From NCBI GenBank assembly GCA_008692225.1, contig VICG01000014.1, positions 248,001 through 312,000 of the forward strand: DNA of 64,000 nt, in the 5' to 3' direction. The DNA comes from Monilinia fructicola. Lineage: Eukaryota; Ascomycota; Leotiomycetes; Helotiales; Sclerotiniaceae. The position numbers and the translations under genes are program-made. Below are positions 36,037 through 49,410 of the stretch, in pieces. Numbering within the stretch: the first letter of the stretch is position 1; the number at the start of each line of letters is the position of its first letter. The notes beneath the pieces are model-generated. The model was not told where the DNA came from, did not search any database, and saw only the letters and a list, made by a program, of their open reading frames with translations.

Positions 36037-38869
36037 TAGTTATATATACATATATACACACATACATACATCCATACATACATACCCGTGGACACATATA
36101 CTTATTCCTTTATAGACTCTGTACATATACAAAACAATCAATTCATCCATCATCCATCATTCATCACTCACCCTTCACACTTCATCAACCTATATATACA
36201 GTACGGATAGGACAAACCCTCCCTCACTCAACCCAATACAACCATACCCACAACAAATCTCCATTAATTAAAAGATCTCCATGCGCCCAGAGTTTCGCAG
36301 CTTTGCAGAGGTACCGTGGTCCGGAGGTCCTCTAGCTGCAGTAGGTTACCGTGCGGTACTGTACTGTAGGTGCGTCCTCGAGTAGCTGCATGTCCATCTC
36401 CATATCCCCTGGTCCTTTCTTGGTGCCTGGTTTCTGTCAGCCCCTGGGTGGACTACTGTACTGTACTGTACTGTACTGAACTCCCCCGTGAGGTCCTCCC
36501 TGAGGTCCTCCGTGAGATGAACGTTCCCCATATCCCAAGGGCCCATCGTGCCATTGAGTATGTTTTTGCTTTGGTCTAGACAGGCGAGACAGGCGAGACA
36601 GGCGAGATGCAGGAACCTATTGTAGTACTTGGGTAGGCAGGACGTACTCCGTACTTGTTGGTGGAACTGTGTGTCTGTGGTGAATTGGGGGATTGGTGCT
36701 TAGCTAGCTAGCTTATTGATTTCGTGAGGAGAGGGAGGAAGGGAAGAAGATGGGACGGAGTTGGGAATATGGATATGGATGGCCGTTTATCATCAATCAT
36801 ATGTCAGTGTATCATGATCATCAGGAATGATTCTAGAATTACGATGTTGTGTAGCGGATTGCATATTTCTTTTTGTTTTTCTGGTCGTCGTATTAATTAT
36901 TGAATCGCATTGATTATAATTCAATAACTTATACGAACGAATACTTGCTTAACTCCCTTAGGTGTTTATCCAATGTACCAGTAGAACATTCCGAACACAA
37001 TCAATCATACCCTGCCCTACTCCGTATATAACTTGTCATCTCATTCTCATCTTATATCATCTTATATCAATCAACTCAGCCACCTCTGATTAATCACTTT
37101 AATTCCGAAAGAGAAGAAAGAGGAAGAGGAAGAGAAAGAGAAAGAGAGAGAAAAGAAAGAGAGAGAGAGAGAGAGAGATTATTATTATACTCGAGTACTT
37201 GATTTAGAATAAGAGAATAAGAGACTTTTAGAATTAATTAATTAAGGAATCAAGAATTAATTAATTGATTTGATTGATTCGATTGATTATTTAATTTTCA
37301 TTAGTAATCAATCTTAAAATACCCTTACTTAAACTGATTGAATTTACGAATAGCCCTGGAGTTCTATATAATCTCTATTTAGATATCTATTTACCTACCT
37401 CTAGGTCTACCTAGGTATATCTAGATATACTACTATTCTTCTTATTATAGATATCCTAATACTATAAGATTTCCTTCTTTATATAGAGAGGTATATAGGT
37501 ATATATGTATATATAAGTATATATATATATATATTTAAATCTTTATACTAAATAATACCCTTCTTACCTTATCTACTTACTTACCTTTTTAGATAATATC
37601 TCTCGGAATTTAAAATCCATTAGGCATACTAATAATCAATCTTCTTACCTAACTTAACTAATTTGAGTATCTAGACCTTTTCATTCCTCTTCGAAACTCC
37701 CTAAATAACAACTTTGAATTATATTATATCATTCGTTCAATCAATCAATCATTCATTCAATCGTTCAATCGTTCAACCGTTCATTCATTCATTCATTCAT
37801 TCATTTATTTATTCATCATCAAAAAAATAACATTCACCTATCAAGATATCTAAAACGTAGACCTTTCTTTTTTCCTTCTTTTCCTTCTCCTTCTCCTCAT
37901 CATTATCACTATTATTTATCACACTACTCGTGCACTACAATACCCTCATGACTTTGACCTTGGATTTTAAACTTGTTGGACTTTAAACCTTATACCTTAT
38001 ACCTTACACCTTACACCTTACACCTTACATCTTACACTCACTACCTCCCTTCAGCTACCTAGTAGCATTCATACATACTATTACAAACAATCTACTACAA
38101 CTACGCCTCCGCCTCCTCTAAATCCTCCGATTTCTCCTCAATCTCATTTCACCTTTTTTTGCCTTGAACCTTTCAATAACAACAAATCAAACCCTCTCTT
38201 ATTATCTCTCCCCCCCCCGTCTCCCAAAAGATTTCCTTCTAACTTTCCTCTTGATTTTTGACTCGACTCGACTCGACTCGACTTGACTTGACTTGACTTG
38301 ACTTGACTTAACGACCATCACCTGGGCACCACCAACACCACAAATAAACCGTTCCGACCCTTACACCCACCCACCCCCTCCGTCCCTCCCTCTCTCTCTC
38401 TCTCCTCTCTCTCTCCTCTCTCCCCCCTCTCCCAGTCATCGAACGTCCTCTCGCTATTTCATACACATTCAACAAACTCAAATCATCCTATCTCCTTTCG
38501 AAAGAGATATATTCCCTCGTTACCAACACCTATTACTCTTAAATCGTGAGCTGGATCTTCGAAAAACTTACGGTCGCTAATCATTCCAAGTCTTGTCAAT
38601 GATTCAATAACTTTGATCTTTGTCACCTTTTTGGAGAATCGAAAGAAAGAAAGAAAGAAAGAAAGAAATAGTGACGAAGGCGAAACAAATCCCAAACAAC
38701 TATTACGACAATCTTTTTATCGACACCACAAGACAATCAATTCAAAAATAATCCCATCGAAAGGAAGGATAAAATAAACAAAGGGGTTACGATTTAAGGA
38801 TTGATTTATTGAAGTAGGGAAGGAAATACGATTGATTCATTATCCAAATACAAAAGATTCTGCTTCTTC

Positions 38870-38900
<31 letters not shown>

Positions 38901-38998
38901 ATCACAAATAGAAAAGGGCTTCGGGTGTTACGGATCCAACTTCCTTCCATACAAGCCTCAATAAAGGCTTCCTTTTAATATACAATTTTTTTTACAAC
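33691..38998. other. long intergenic region, microsatellite-rich, upstream of the FLC gene
   Basis: 5.3 kb without a supported gene. Arrays include GGTT at 34166-34197, GGGGATT[T] at about 34225-34265, TTGA at 34297-34336, AT/TA at 35175-35202 and 36000-36033, ACTGT at 35618-35637 and 36450-36478, AG at 37122-37178, GACTC then GACTT at 38260-38308, CT at 38385-38425, GAAA at 38640-38668 and CAT at 38873-38902. From about 37850 the plus strand is strongly pyrimidine-rich, typical of a long promoter/5' leader for the gene at 38999. Motif ACTCCGTA recurs (35201, 35225, 35700, 36648, 37020). Confidence 0.5.
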
Positions 38999-41399
38999 AT
39001 GCGACCGACATTTTCATCATCACCATGGGTCCTTTTGACTACATTTCTTACTCTCTTCTCGTTCGCATCAGCAGGAACACGATTAATTGAATCCAAGTCC
39101 TTGAACGCTTGTCAGGATAATTCGAGTTTCACGGCAACACTGTTCGATGTCGTATTCACACCTGGAAATTTAACCTTCACATTCGATGTAGTCGGTGTTT
39201 CTTCCATTCAAGGGAATGTTACTTTCGATGTTGAAGTGACGGCGTATGGATATCCTGTTATAAATAAAGTCATCGATCCATGTACTTCGGGTTTCTCTGG
39301 TCTTTGTCCAATGAGTACGGGTCAGATCGATATTCAATCTAACATTGTCGTTCCTCAATCTACAGTGGATAAAATTCCATCCATCGCATATGGAGTACCG
39401 GATTTGGATGCTAATGTTAAGGTGATCATCAATGGCACGGCAAACCCAGATGTTAGTTTGGCATGCGTTGAAGCTCAATTGTCAAATGGAAAAACGGTCG
39501 ATCAGAAGGGTGTCGGATGGACAACGGCTGTCATTGCTGGATTGGCCTTGGTCGCATCTGCCGTAACCTCCGGATTGGGTCATTCGAACACTGCTGCTCA
39601 TGTCGCATCAAACGCCTTGTCTCTCTTTGGATACTTTCAGGCTCAAGCCATGATTGGTCTTACTGCGGTTCCTCTCCCACCTATTGTTCAATCGTGGACT
39701 CAAAACTTCGATTGGAGTATGGGTATCATCGAGGTTGATTTTATGCAAAGCATTGCAACTTGGTATCAAAAATCCACCGGCGGAACTCCAGCTACCCTCT
39801 TGAACACTTTAACCACTACATCGGTTCAAGTCGAAAAACGTTCCCTGGGAAAGCGATCAGTTGAACACACCATTCAACTACTCACTCGAGCACACGAAGT
39901 TTTAACAAAACGAGCCGATACCACTACAACCACCGGGTCGTATCTCGTCAAAGGAATCAAGAGAGTGGCATTCCGTGCTGAAATCGAATCGACCAACTTA
40001 TTCTTGACTGGACTTGCTTTCTTTTGTATCTTCATAGTTTTCACAATCCTCTTTGTCGCATTGTTCAAAGGGTTTTGTGAAATGGCAGTTAAAATGAAGT
40101 GGATGAAATCTGATAAATTCTTGGATTTCCGCAATGGGTGGTTCACTGTTCTCAAGGGTATCATGTTCCGTATGGTCCTAATTGGTTACCCTCAGATGAC
40201 TATCCTATGTTTATGGGAATTCACACAAAACGACTCACCCGCGGAAATTGTTTTGGCTATTTTCTTCTTCTTCGGCATGACTGGTACTCTCGCTTGGGCA
40301 GCTATGAAAGTGGTTCGAATCGCCAAACGATCGGTTTTAATGCATAAGAATCCTGCATATATTCTTTACTCGGATCCTTCGGCTCTCAACAAATGGGGGT
40401 TCCTTTATGTTCAGTTCAGAGCAACGGCTTATTACTTCATTCTTCCAACCCTGGTTTACATTGTCATCAAGGGAATGTTCATCGCTTTCGGACAAAATGC
40501 ACCTACAGTTCAAGCCATCGCTCTTCTTTTAATTGAAGCAGCTGCCTTGATTGGAGCCAGTGTCATTCGACCATGGATGGATAAGAGTACTAACAGTTTC
40601 AATATTGCCATCTGTGTCATCAACTTTTTAAACACTATTTTCCTTTTGGTTTTTACGGATATTTTCAATCAACCAGGTATCGTGACTGGTGTTATGGGCG
40701 TTGTTTTCTTCATCATGAATGCAGTCTTCTCATTGGTTCTCCTCATTCTTGTCTTGCTTGCTACGGTCTATGCTTTTGTTCGCAAGAACCCAGACAGTCG
40801 TTACTTGCCAATGACTGATGATCGTGCATCATTCATCAAGTCAAACTCAGGCTTAACTACGGAATTGGATGCTTTGGGAGCTACGGCGAGGGGCGACAAG
40901 GCTGGATATAAACACAACCTCGATTTGGATGAAGATAATGATTCATGGTCATCTGATTCAATGAGACATCCAGCAAACATGCCTCTTCCACCTTCTACAG
41001 CCAGTACAGGTCAATACGGAGAATCAAACCCATCAGTCAGAGATGCACCTCATTCACCTATCGATCCTTCGGTTCCTCTTTTCCCAGCGACTGGCTCTCG
41101 TGGTCCCCCCCCAAATTATCAAGATGGAGGACGCAACCCTAATGCTCCTTTGATGTATGGATCGGATAGATCTAACAACGCATCACCAGCTCCATACCGA
41201 GACAATCAATCGACATCAAACTTGTCACAGTCAGGATATAGATCACAAAATAGTGGCAGTCCTGCACCTGGGGGATTCAGACCACAGAATCAAAACCAGA
41301 GCAATGCTAGGTTAGTAAACTTGTAAATTTTGATCATGATCTCACGATGCTAACCAATATAATAGTCCTTGGCAGCGTGGAGCAGGTTATGATCATTAA
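38999..41399 (+). CDS. FLC/TRP-like membrane protein (ML-like plus TRP domain), 781 aa
   Basis: Member of the fungal Flc1-3/Pkd2-type family, implicated in FAD transport, calcium homeostasis and cell wall maintenance; those roles come from yeast homologues. Exons 38999-41310 and 41366-41399, intron GTTAGT to AATAG. Residues 1-25 are a clear signal peptide (VLLTTFLTLFSFASAG). Residues 26-165 form the Cys-containing ML-like domain (DVVFTPGNLTFTFDVVG, FSGLCPMSTGQI). About nine membrane helices follow between 175 and 610, for example FFCIFIVFTILFVALFKGF and LLIEAAALIGASVIRPW. The tail from 615 is Ser/Pro/Asn-rich, ending SPWQRGAGYDH after splicing, as in homologues. Frame is clean throughout. A long pyrimidine-rich leader precedes it. 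Confidence 0.9.
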
Positions 41400-42317
41400 T
41401 GAGGGGGCTTTCATAAAAGGCGTTGAGAATCTATTGGTTGGTCGTAAAACCTGTTGTCAATAAAACATGTTCGACAAGGAGGGAATCATTGGGTTGGAAG
41501 GTGTTATCTGTGTAACTTTTTTCTTTTCCTTTCTTTTGCATTAGGATCATAAAGTGACCTGCTATTCCTATTACATTACTGAGTGATACATACACTTGAG
41601 GATGGGACTTTTTTCTTTGACTATCTTCTTTTTTTGAGTCAGTTTTCTTGAGTCAGTCGGTTACCATTGTTTCTTTTCTTTTGCATTATTGGAAGGTAGA
41701 GGAAGGACGGATGGCATGGGAATTCTTGAGGGATGGGGCAAGGAGAGGAGGAGATGGTATGGAAAGGGAAAGGGAAAGGGAAGGGATAGGGAAAGGATGG
41801 ACAAGGAAGGGAAAGGAAGGAGTGAATGAAGATGAACGGGAGGATGAATTGTGGAATTGGTGAATTGAATGAGTCGATGGTTGATGGTGGATGGTGGATG
41901 GTGGATGGGTTGATGGGTAGATAGGGGAAGCTCAAACCTGTATAAAAGAAAATCAAACACACAATCAATAAGGGACGATAGCACCCGAGTAGATCAATTA
42001 ATTTGATGGTATACTGGTATTGAACCTTGAAAATTGTTTCATTCATAACTTGGAATTCCAAGGTTCTGGTCTTGATGTACAGAGTGTATTTGGTAGAAGC
42101 TGGAGAATGGAACCATCATATTGCTCTCCTAAGTGGAGTCCATTATCAACCAATAGATAAGCCCTAAGAGCTAACACCGCCAAAGCTTATCTTAGCGTGT
42201 AGAAAATAATTTTTCTAATCAATCAGTTTCGTTCCGTCTTGATCTTTCTTCATTCCCAGTTTATTTTCGCCATACAATAATATTCTTCGATCCAATCAAC
42301 CACCTTTCATTATCAAA
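41400..42317. other. intergenic between FLC and HAS1
   Basis: FLC 3' region and HAS1 promoter. Contains a GGGAAA/GGAAGG purine tract at about 41755-41825 and a GATGGTTGATGGTGGATGG run at about 41870-41915. No gene. Confidence 0.5.
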
Positions 42318-44072
42318 ATGGGTTCTGCTGAATTGAAAAAGAGAAAGCGCTCTCATGCGAAAACTTCTGCGCCCAAGGTTGAGAAGAAGGCGAAGATTAC
42401 TCATGAGAGTGATGTAGAGGAGGATGAGAAGACGGCGGAAGTCGAAGCGGTAGAGAAAGAAGAGGAAGAGGAAGAGGAAGAGGAAGAGGAAGAGGAAGAG
42501 GAAGGGGAAGAAGAGATAGAGAAGGAAGCTGAAGATGAACACAAGCATCTTTCCTTACCTGCTGTTGGAGATGCATCCGTCGAAAAATTCTCCGAGCTCA
42601 ATCTTTCCGATAAAACGATGAAAGCTCTCATCGAAGATATGAAATTCGAAACGATGACCGAAATTCAACGAAGAGGTATCCCACCATTGTTGGCAGGAAG
42701 AGATGTTCTCGGTGCCGCCAAAACGGGTTCCGGAAAAACTTTATCATTCTTGATACCTGCGGTTGAGATGTTACATTCTTTGCGATTCAAACCCAGAAAT
42801 GGGACTGGTGTCATCGTGGTTTCTCCCACGAGAGAATTGGCATTGCAAATCTTTGGAGTGGCTAGAGAACTTATGGCTCATCATTCGCAGACTTATGGTA
42901 TCGTTATGGGTGGGGCAAATCGTAGGGCAGAGGCTGAAAAGTTGGTCAAAGGAGTTAATCTATTGATCGCCACACCTGGACGACTTCTCGATCATTTACA
43001 GAATACTCAAGGGTTTGTTTTCAAGAACTTGAAGGCATTGGTTATTGATGAGGCGGATCGAATTTTGGAAGCTGGTTTCGAAGATGAGATGAAGCAAATT
43101 GTCAAGGTCTTACCCAAGGATGATCGTCAAACTATGCTCTTCTCCGCAACACAAACTACCAAAGTTGAGGATCTTGCAAGAATCTCCCTTCGACCAGGAC
43201 CTCTTTATATTAATGTCGATAATAAGAAGGAACACAGCACGGTTGAAGGATTAGAACAAGGTTACGTCGTTTGCGATTCCGATAAACGTTTCTTATTACT
43301 CTTCTCTTTCCTCAAGCGTAATCTGAAGAAGAAGATTATTGTCTTTTTCTCTAGTTGTGCTTGTGTGAAGTATCATGCTGAGCTTTTGAATTATATCGAT
43401 TTACCCGTTCTTGATTTGCATGGGAAACAGAAACAACAAAAACGTACAAATACCTTTTTTGAATTCTGTAATGCTAAACAAGGCACACTCATTTGTACGG
43501 GATGTTGCAGCTAGAGGTCTTGACGTGAGTTTAATCTGGCTCACTCGATTGACGTGACTAACATACTACCTTCATAGATTCCTGATGTTGATTGGGTTAT
43601 TCAATTTGATCCTCCCGATGATCCTACTGATTATATTCATCGTGTTGGTCGAACTGCAAGAGGAAGTAATGGAAAAGGACGTTCCCTTCTCTTCCTTCAA
43701 CCCTCGGAAGTTGGTTTCCTCACTCATCTCAAAACTGCTCGTATCCCTGTGGTAGAATTTGAATTCCCAGCGGCAAAGATTGTCAACATTCAAAGTCAAC
43801 TCTCGAAACTCATCGCACAGAATTACTATCTCAATAAGAGTGCCAAGGAAGGCTACAAGAGTTATTTACAAGCCTACGCAAGTCATTCCCTCCGAAGCGT
43901 CTTCGATGTAGGAAAATTAGATTTAGTCAAGGTAGCCAAAAGTTTCGGGTTCGATGCTCCTCCAAGAGTTGATATCAACATCTCGGCTGGAATGAAAGAT
44001 ACCACCCAAAAGAAGAGACCATATGGAAGTCAACCCAGACAAGGGGGTACCTACAAGCAAAGAAAATTATAG
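42318..44072 (+). CDS. has1: ATP-dependent RNA helicase HAS1 (DDX18), one frame break
   Basis: Nucleolar DEAD-box helicase required for 40S and 60S ribosome biogenesis. Residues 1-75 are a Lys-rich tail and a poly-Glu run (42465-42515). Motifs in order: Q-motif region [20 protein letters not shown], Walker [10 protein letters not shown] (about 134-142), [20 protein letters not shown] in [10 protein letters not shown] (about 243), SAT, then [16 protein letters not shown] and [11 protein letters not shown]-terminal DUF4217 region reads [20 protein letters not shown], and the end is basic ([11 protein letters not shown]). Exons are 42318-43524 and 43578-44072 with a 53 bp GTGAGT intron. Motif V is split because 43499-43501 is GGG where GG would keep frame, producing an early stop. 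Because HAS1 is essential in yeast, a sequencing error is much likelier than loss. Confidence 0.95.
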
Positions 44073-45424
44073 ACGAGATGGATGTGGGAAAGGGGTGCGA
44101 TGGGGTGAAACGGGGTGAGATGCGGATGGAGATGGAGATGGTATTTTCATGAATAAAAACAGGTCTTTTTGGCATTTCCCTCTCTGCGCTTGTCGCATGT
44201 ATGTTGTATATAGCATGTACAAAGTCAACCATGCAAGGTGTTTATGTATTTGATTTTTCTCTTTATTTTCATTTTCATTTTCATTTTTCATCATTTGGCC
44301 AGGCAAAATCTTCCATGCTTGAGTGGAAGGAGGAAGGAAGGACGGAAGGACGGAAGGACGGAAGGAAGGAAGGGAGGGAGGGGTGGAGTTTTACTACGGA
44401 TATGCATATCTTAATTCTATCGAGTGAGCTTAGTCGGTGCTTTTTTTTTTTTTAATTGAAATGAAATGAGGTTTGAGTGATTGTTTGGGTGTTTGCTGCT
44501 TGCTTGCTGCTTGCTTGCTGCTTGCTTGCTGTTTGCTTGCTGTTTGCTTGTAAGTTTGTAAGTTTGTAAGTTTGTAAGTTTGTAAGTTTGTAAGTTTGTA
44601 TGTTTGTAAGTTTGTAAGTTTGTAAGTTTGTAAGTTTGTAAGTTTGTGTGACTAGACAGACTGATTATATTTAATTATGACATCAACTAGCTTCCTTATT
44701 TGCTCATCTATCTATGCACAGAGTGAACAGATGGGTTATGAATTCGTCCTGGATTATGGGCAGGTAGGTACGTATGTACGTGCGTAAGTATGTATGTAAG
44801 TATGTAAGTAGGTAAGTGAGTGAGTGAGTGAGTGAGTGATTCTTTCATGGCATTATCGTATCAGAGGAGGGAGGGGAGAAAGGAGGCAAAGAGAGGTAGG
44901 TATACCCTTATCTCGCTGGGTTGATGCTAGTTTATGGCGGAGGTGAGGTGATGTGATGTGATGTGTAGTGGATGAGGATGAGTGTTTTTGAACAAAGGGG
45001 GCTGGGTGGATGGGTACTGCTAGATCAAGCAGAAAGCGAAGACAGAGGAACAGGAGGAATAGCGGGCCAAACGCTCTCTCTATATACAACAATCCTGAGT
45101 ATATAAGATACCTATGTATAAATAGATACATATAGAAATGAAGAATACCCGTGGACAAGAGAACAGACAGAAAAAGATCACCATAGAAATCCCAGCAGCG
45201 AAATCCCATGGTTACGCGATTTGTGGTTCATGCGTTCGTCGGGATTTTGTCCATGCTGTCTTTGGTCTATGTCATCATGCGCGTGGGTTTATGTGTCCTC
45301 TGGTTGATTTTCTTTTGTTTGATGCTTTGGTGCTTTGATGCTTTGATGCTTTGACTGTTCAATTCATCTATTCATTATTGTATCTTTCGTGGCTTCGTGG
45401 GGGTTTTGCTTTGCTGCTTTGCTG
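44073..45424. other. intergenic with octamer array
   Basis: No gene. GGAAGGAC repeats lie at about 44335-44385, GCTTGCTTGCT repeats at 44495-44545, a TTTGTAAG octamer array (about 12 copies) at 44549-44647, GTAAGTATGTAT at 44770-44815 and GTGA at 44815-44840. Likely holds the HAS1 and YPI1 3' ends. Confidence 0.55.
44549..44647. repeat. TTTGTAAG octamer array, about 12 copies
   Basis: Tandem octamers with a single ATG variant near 44600, located about 480 bases downstream of the HAS1 stop codon. Confidence 0.9.
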
Positions 45425-46335
45425 CTATGCTGTTATGCATATATACCATGTACCCAGTATGCATGTATGTGTGTATGTACCAAGTAAGTATGCGCAATCC
45501 CCATCCGTCATCATCCATCTATCCCCAAACATAAAAAATCCATAGCATCCCCGTCCTCTCACCCCTCCGCCCTTGCCCTTCCCCTTAATACTCGGTTGTC
45601 TCTCGTACGCATTCGGACTTCTCTTCCTTTCTCTTCCCTTTCCCTTTCCATGTGCATGTCCATGTGCACACTCATCGCCATGCCCACCCCCCTCCTTCCC
45701 GCCACGTTTCCCCTCACCCCCATCATCATCGTCACTGCTACTGTCATCACTCTCACTGGAAGATTCATCCGACGATTCATCGATGGCTCGAGGCGCGTGG
45801 TATATACAACATACTGTGTTTGTGTTTGTTTGTGTTAGCGAGTTACCCTTCTCGATGCAATCCAATCCAACACAAGCCAATCCAATCCAATTTTCCATCC
45901 ATCAATGCATCCATCCCCTCTCCACACCCTGCACCCCCCGACCCTTCAAACCAAACTCCCCCCCCCCCCAAAAAAACATAGAAAAGAACAGAAAAAGAAA
46001 CGCAACTAAACAAACCTTTACTCTTCTTCCTCCCCAACCCCTCATTGTCAACCACATCCTCCGCCCCCACTGGATCCTCCGTCCCCGGCCCATGCTCCTC
46101 CTCGCCCCGGGCCCGGCAGCAGTCCCACTCCCACTGCCGATTTCTTCGCCCCTCAATCTGAGGACGGGGACTGCGGTTGCGGTTGCGGCTCCGGCTGCCG
46201 AGGCAGTGCTGTGGATTGTTTCCGTCTGGCTTCCGTGATTTTGCGGTTGTGGGGGGCCGCCGCGCGTTTGCGTTTGCGTTTGCGTTTGTAGATGGGTTGT
46301 TCCTGGAGGGGGGTGGGGGTGGAGGTTGAGGCCAT
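45425..46335 (-). CDS. ypi1: Type 1 phosphatase regulator YPI1 (inhibitor-3 type), frame-interrupted
   Basis: Small, largely disordered regulator of protein phosphatase 1 (Glc7/PP1). Exon 1 (46016-46335) has the ATG at 46335 (ASTSTPTP). It continues in another frame through VPVLRLRGEEIGSGSGTAAG to RIQW, a PP1 RVxF-type docking motif, then after another shift AEDVVDNEGLGRKKSK. A 202 bp intron (45814-46015, GTTTGT to ACACAG) joins to VCCIYHAPRAIDESSDESSS, a Ser/Asp run, a Gly/His run and RKRSPNAYERQP. These blocks are diagnostic of YPI1. Frame shifts fall in C/G runs: near 46300 and at the C5 at 46057-46061. The tail after about 45540 has no family match, so the stop at 45425 is uncertain. Confidence 0.85.
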
Positions 46336-47931
46336 GGTTTGTGGGATGGGCGGGGCGGGCGTTGTGATTGTTGAAAGATGAGGGAGGGAAATGGAGATGG
46401 AGGGGGAGGGGGGTCAAGGCGAAGGTGAAGGCAGTGGTTGAGAATATGGATGCGCAGGTAGGTAGGTGGTTTTGTGGGATAAGTAGATGGATGGCAAGAG
46501 AAGGGTATTTAGTTGGTGGATTGTGAAGGATGATGTTGCGGTTTGGGCTGATGTTGGATGGTATTCTTTTCTTTTCTTCTCTTCGTCCTTGAATTCTTTT
46601 TCCTTCCGTGCTTCTTTCGTCCTTCCGTGGGAAGCTACTACTTCCGCTGGAGAAGTAACTTGATAAGTTGTAGATGCACGAGCTGATGACGAAACGAACG
46701 AATGAACGAACGAACGAACGAATAAACGAATAAATGAATAAACGAATGGATATAAATCAAGTCAAATCAAATGATATTAATCAAACGCAACCTCTGAGCC
46801 CCTCGTCTCGATCTCATAAATATAATTTCGCCTTCCAGGTTCTTTCGACGGTGTCGATCTAGTTCGATATTGTGCGGTGCGTTGTGTGTGTCGTGTTATG
46901 CTGTGCTGTGCTGTGTTGTGTTGTAATCTTATTGTTTTTATTTATCTTTATTCAGATTTTGTTCATTAACCTTAATCTTATCATGGCGTAACAAATCAAA
47001 TCTATCAACCAACTAATCTTATGAGAACTCCAGCTAAAGTACTTAAGTAGATACCTAATTAGTTCTAACACTACATATTACACCGCGCCAATATTCGCTT
47101 CCTTGTACTCTCCTCCTTACAAGTAGTAAAACCTAATATTTGTAGCGCTAGAAAGTACTTATATTAATACGTTAAAATGAGAGGGAAAGAACTAATTATA
47201 TTATTACTTCTTTTATAAAAGTGAATTTTAAAAAATTAGGATTTTAATAGAAATCTTTATAAAGATTCATTATATAGGCTTTATTATAATTATTAATATA
47301 TTCATTTTAATAATTTTTAATAATATAAGTATTGATAAAGATTACTTATTATATATTCTAGAAGAAATAAATAACCTATAGTCTTCTTTTTATCTTTTAT
47401 TAATATAATTCATCTAAGAAATAATCTATAATATAAACTTAATATAAGAATATAAATTTTATTATTTATATATCTTTAATATAGAAATATAAAAGATTCT
47501 TATAATTTAAAAGTATCTTTAATTTCTAACGTTTTTAATACTTTTTTATATTTTTAATAGACTAGTTATCTTATATTTTTTAATTATTATTAGTTTATAA
47601 GAATTATAATATTTTTTAAATGAATATATAAAATATTATATACGAAATAAATACTTTAATTAATTATATCTAATTAATATTAATAAAAATAAGATTTAGA
47701 TTAAATAGAGATTAATTAAAGCTTTAAATATAAAAATACCTCGAAATATTCTTATTATAGATACTAATAATCGTATTTTTATATTAAGCTTTTAATACAT
47801 CTTATAAAAACTAATTCATCTTCTAATCTTAAAGAAAATGATATAATATTTTATCTTATTCTTAGAGTACGTTTAGATCGATTTTTTTATAATATTTAAT
47901 CTAATATATTAATAATATTTAAGTCGCCTAC
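46336..47931. other. intergenic, then AT-saturated remnant
   Basis: 46336-47060 is normal-composition DNA with an ACGA tetramer run at about 46693-46725 and TGTGCTG repeats near 46900. From about 47100 to 47931 composition becomes extremely AT-rich without open frames, probably a RIP-degraded repeat of unknown class on which the family 2 copy B abuts at 47932. Confidence 0.5.
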
Positions 47932-48644
47932 CCTACTTCTTACTACCCCCCTCATTTAACTAGCATTTTATATCAAAAACAGCTAGTTTTATATATTAAT
48001 AACTTTACGAAAAAAAAATATATATATCTTTTAATTTTGATTAAAGCTTCTATATATAATTATTAATAGATTTTGAGAAATCTTAAATTTTTGTAATTTT
48101 TTTACAAAGAGTAATATAGAATTATAAAAATTAGAATTTTCGGTTTTGGATTTGTATGGAAATTATATACAAAATTAAAACTTTGAAAAAAAAATATAAT
48201 TATAATTTTTAAACAAAAATAGTTAAAAATAATTTATAAATTTTTATAAAATCTATTAATTAATATATAATAAATACACTATTTAGAATATATATAATAA
48301 TTTAAAATTATTAAGTAAATTGAAATTAGAAGTTTTTTACTTAAATTTTATCGTTAAAATTTAAGAATCTATATTAAACATTTATTATGGATTCGAAGAA
48401 TCTTAGTTCATCAATTTGTTGTTGTCATGTGATTATTATACCTGTACTATAGGAGGTTCAAAATGCAAAAAACATGAACCTTAAATCTCAAAGCTCTCTT
48501 GTGATTGGTCATAAGTATTCCGCGAAAAATTTAATTGGTCGAACATTAGTAAGCAAAAACCTTAATTTTTAATGCCGACTTTCCGTTCTGCCTTCGGAGC
48601 TTAATTATTCCGGCCGTTCCATTCCGACTATTTTCTATCGAAAT

Positions 48645-48850
48645 AATAAATAATAAATAATAAATAATAATAATAAAATAATAAATAATAATAAATAATA
48701 AAATAATAAATAATAAATAATAATAATAAATAATAAATAATAAATAATAAATAATAAATAATAAATAATAAATAATAAATAATAAATAATAAATAATAAA
48801 TAATAAATAATAAATAATAATAATAAATATAAATGATAAATAATAAAGGT
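48645..48850. repeat. 7-bp tandem array AATAAAT
   Basis: About 25-28 copies of the 7-mer with a few shortened units, the reverse complement of the array at 33480-33690. Confidence 0.85.
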
Positions 48851-49217
48851 ATATTATTATAATTATAAAAAAAGCTAAGTTTAATTTATATATAATTGAG
48901 AATATATTAAGAAATATATAGAAACTATAAAGCTTTTCTATAAAATAAATCTAAATTTAGAATTAAATAAAAAAAGTAAAAAATCGAATAAATAAAATAA
49001 AAAGAATAATATAAAAATATATTTAAAAGAATGATATTAAAGATATATTAAAAAATATAAAAAAATATATAAAAATATAATATAATATTATTAATATATT
49101 TAATATAGAATATAATTTAATAAGATATATATTTATAATATAAGAGTATTTATATTAGGATTAAAAAAGTAGAAAATAAATATATAATAGTAAAGGATTT
49201 TAAAAATAATTTCTTTC

Positions 49218-49249
<32 letters not shown>

Positions 49250-49251
49250 AA

Positions 49252-49410
49252 CTAGCACTCGCGGAAAATAAATTCTTAGATTATAGATTCGTAGAATTTT
49301 ATTAGCCTCGAACGAAAGTGAGGATTGGGGGTTTGGGGGCTAACCCCTATTAAGTAATAAAATTCGAAGAATCCATAGTCTGAAAATTTATTTTTTTCTG
49401 CAAGTGCTAG
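49252..49410. mobile_element. foldback/MITE-like palindromic element, copy 2 (159 bp)
   Basis: Same ends as 32444-32599 (CTAGCACTCGCGG inward from the left; GCAAGTGCTAG at the right, one G-to-A change). The orientation is opposite to copy 1, shown by the order of the CCTCGAACGAAAGTGAGG loop. Adjacent to an ATT array, mirroring copy 1. Confidence 0.75.

Noticed and set aside
45573..46238. 221-codon plus-strand frame
   Set aside because: Antisense to YPI1; Pro/Ser/Leu-rich shadow.
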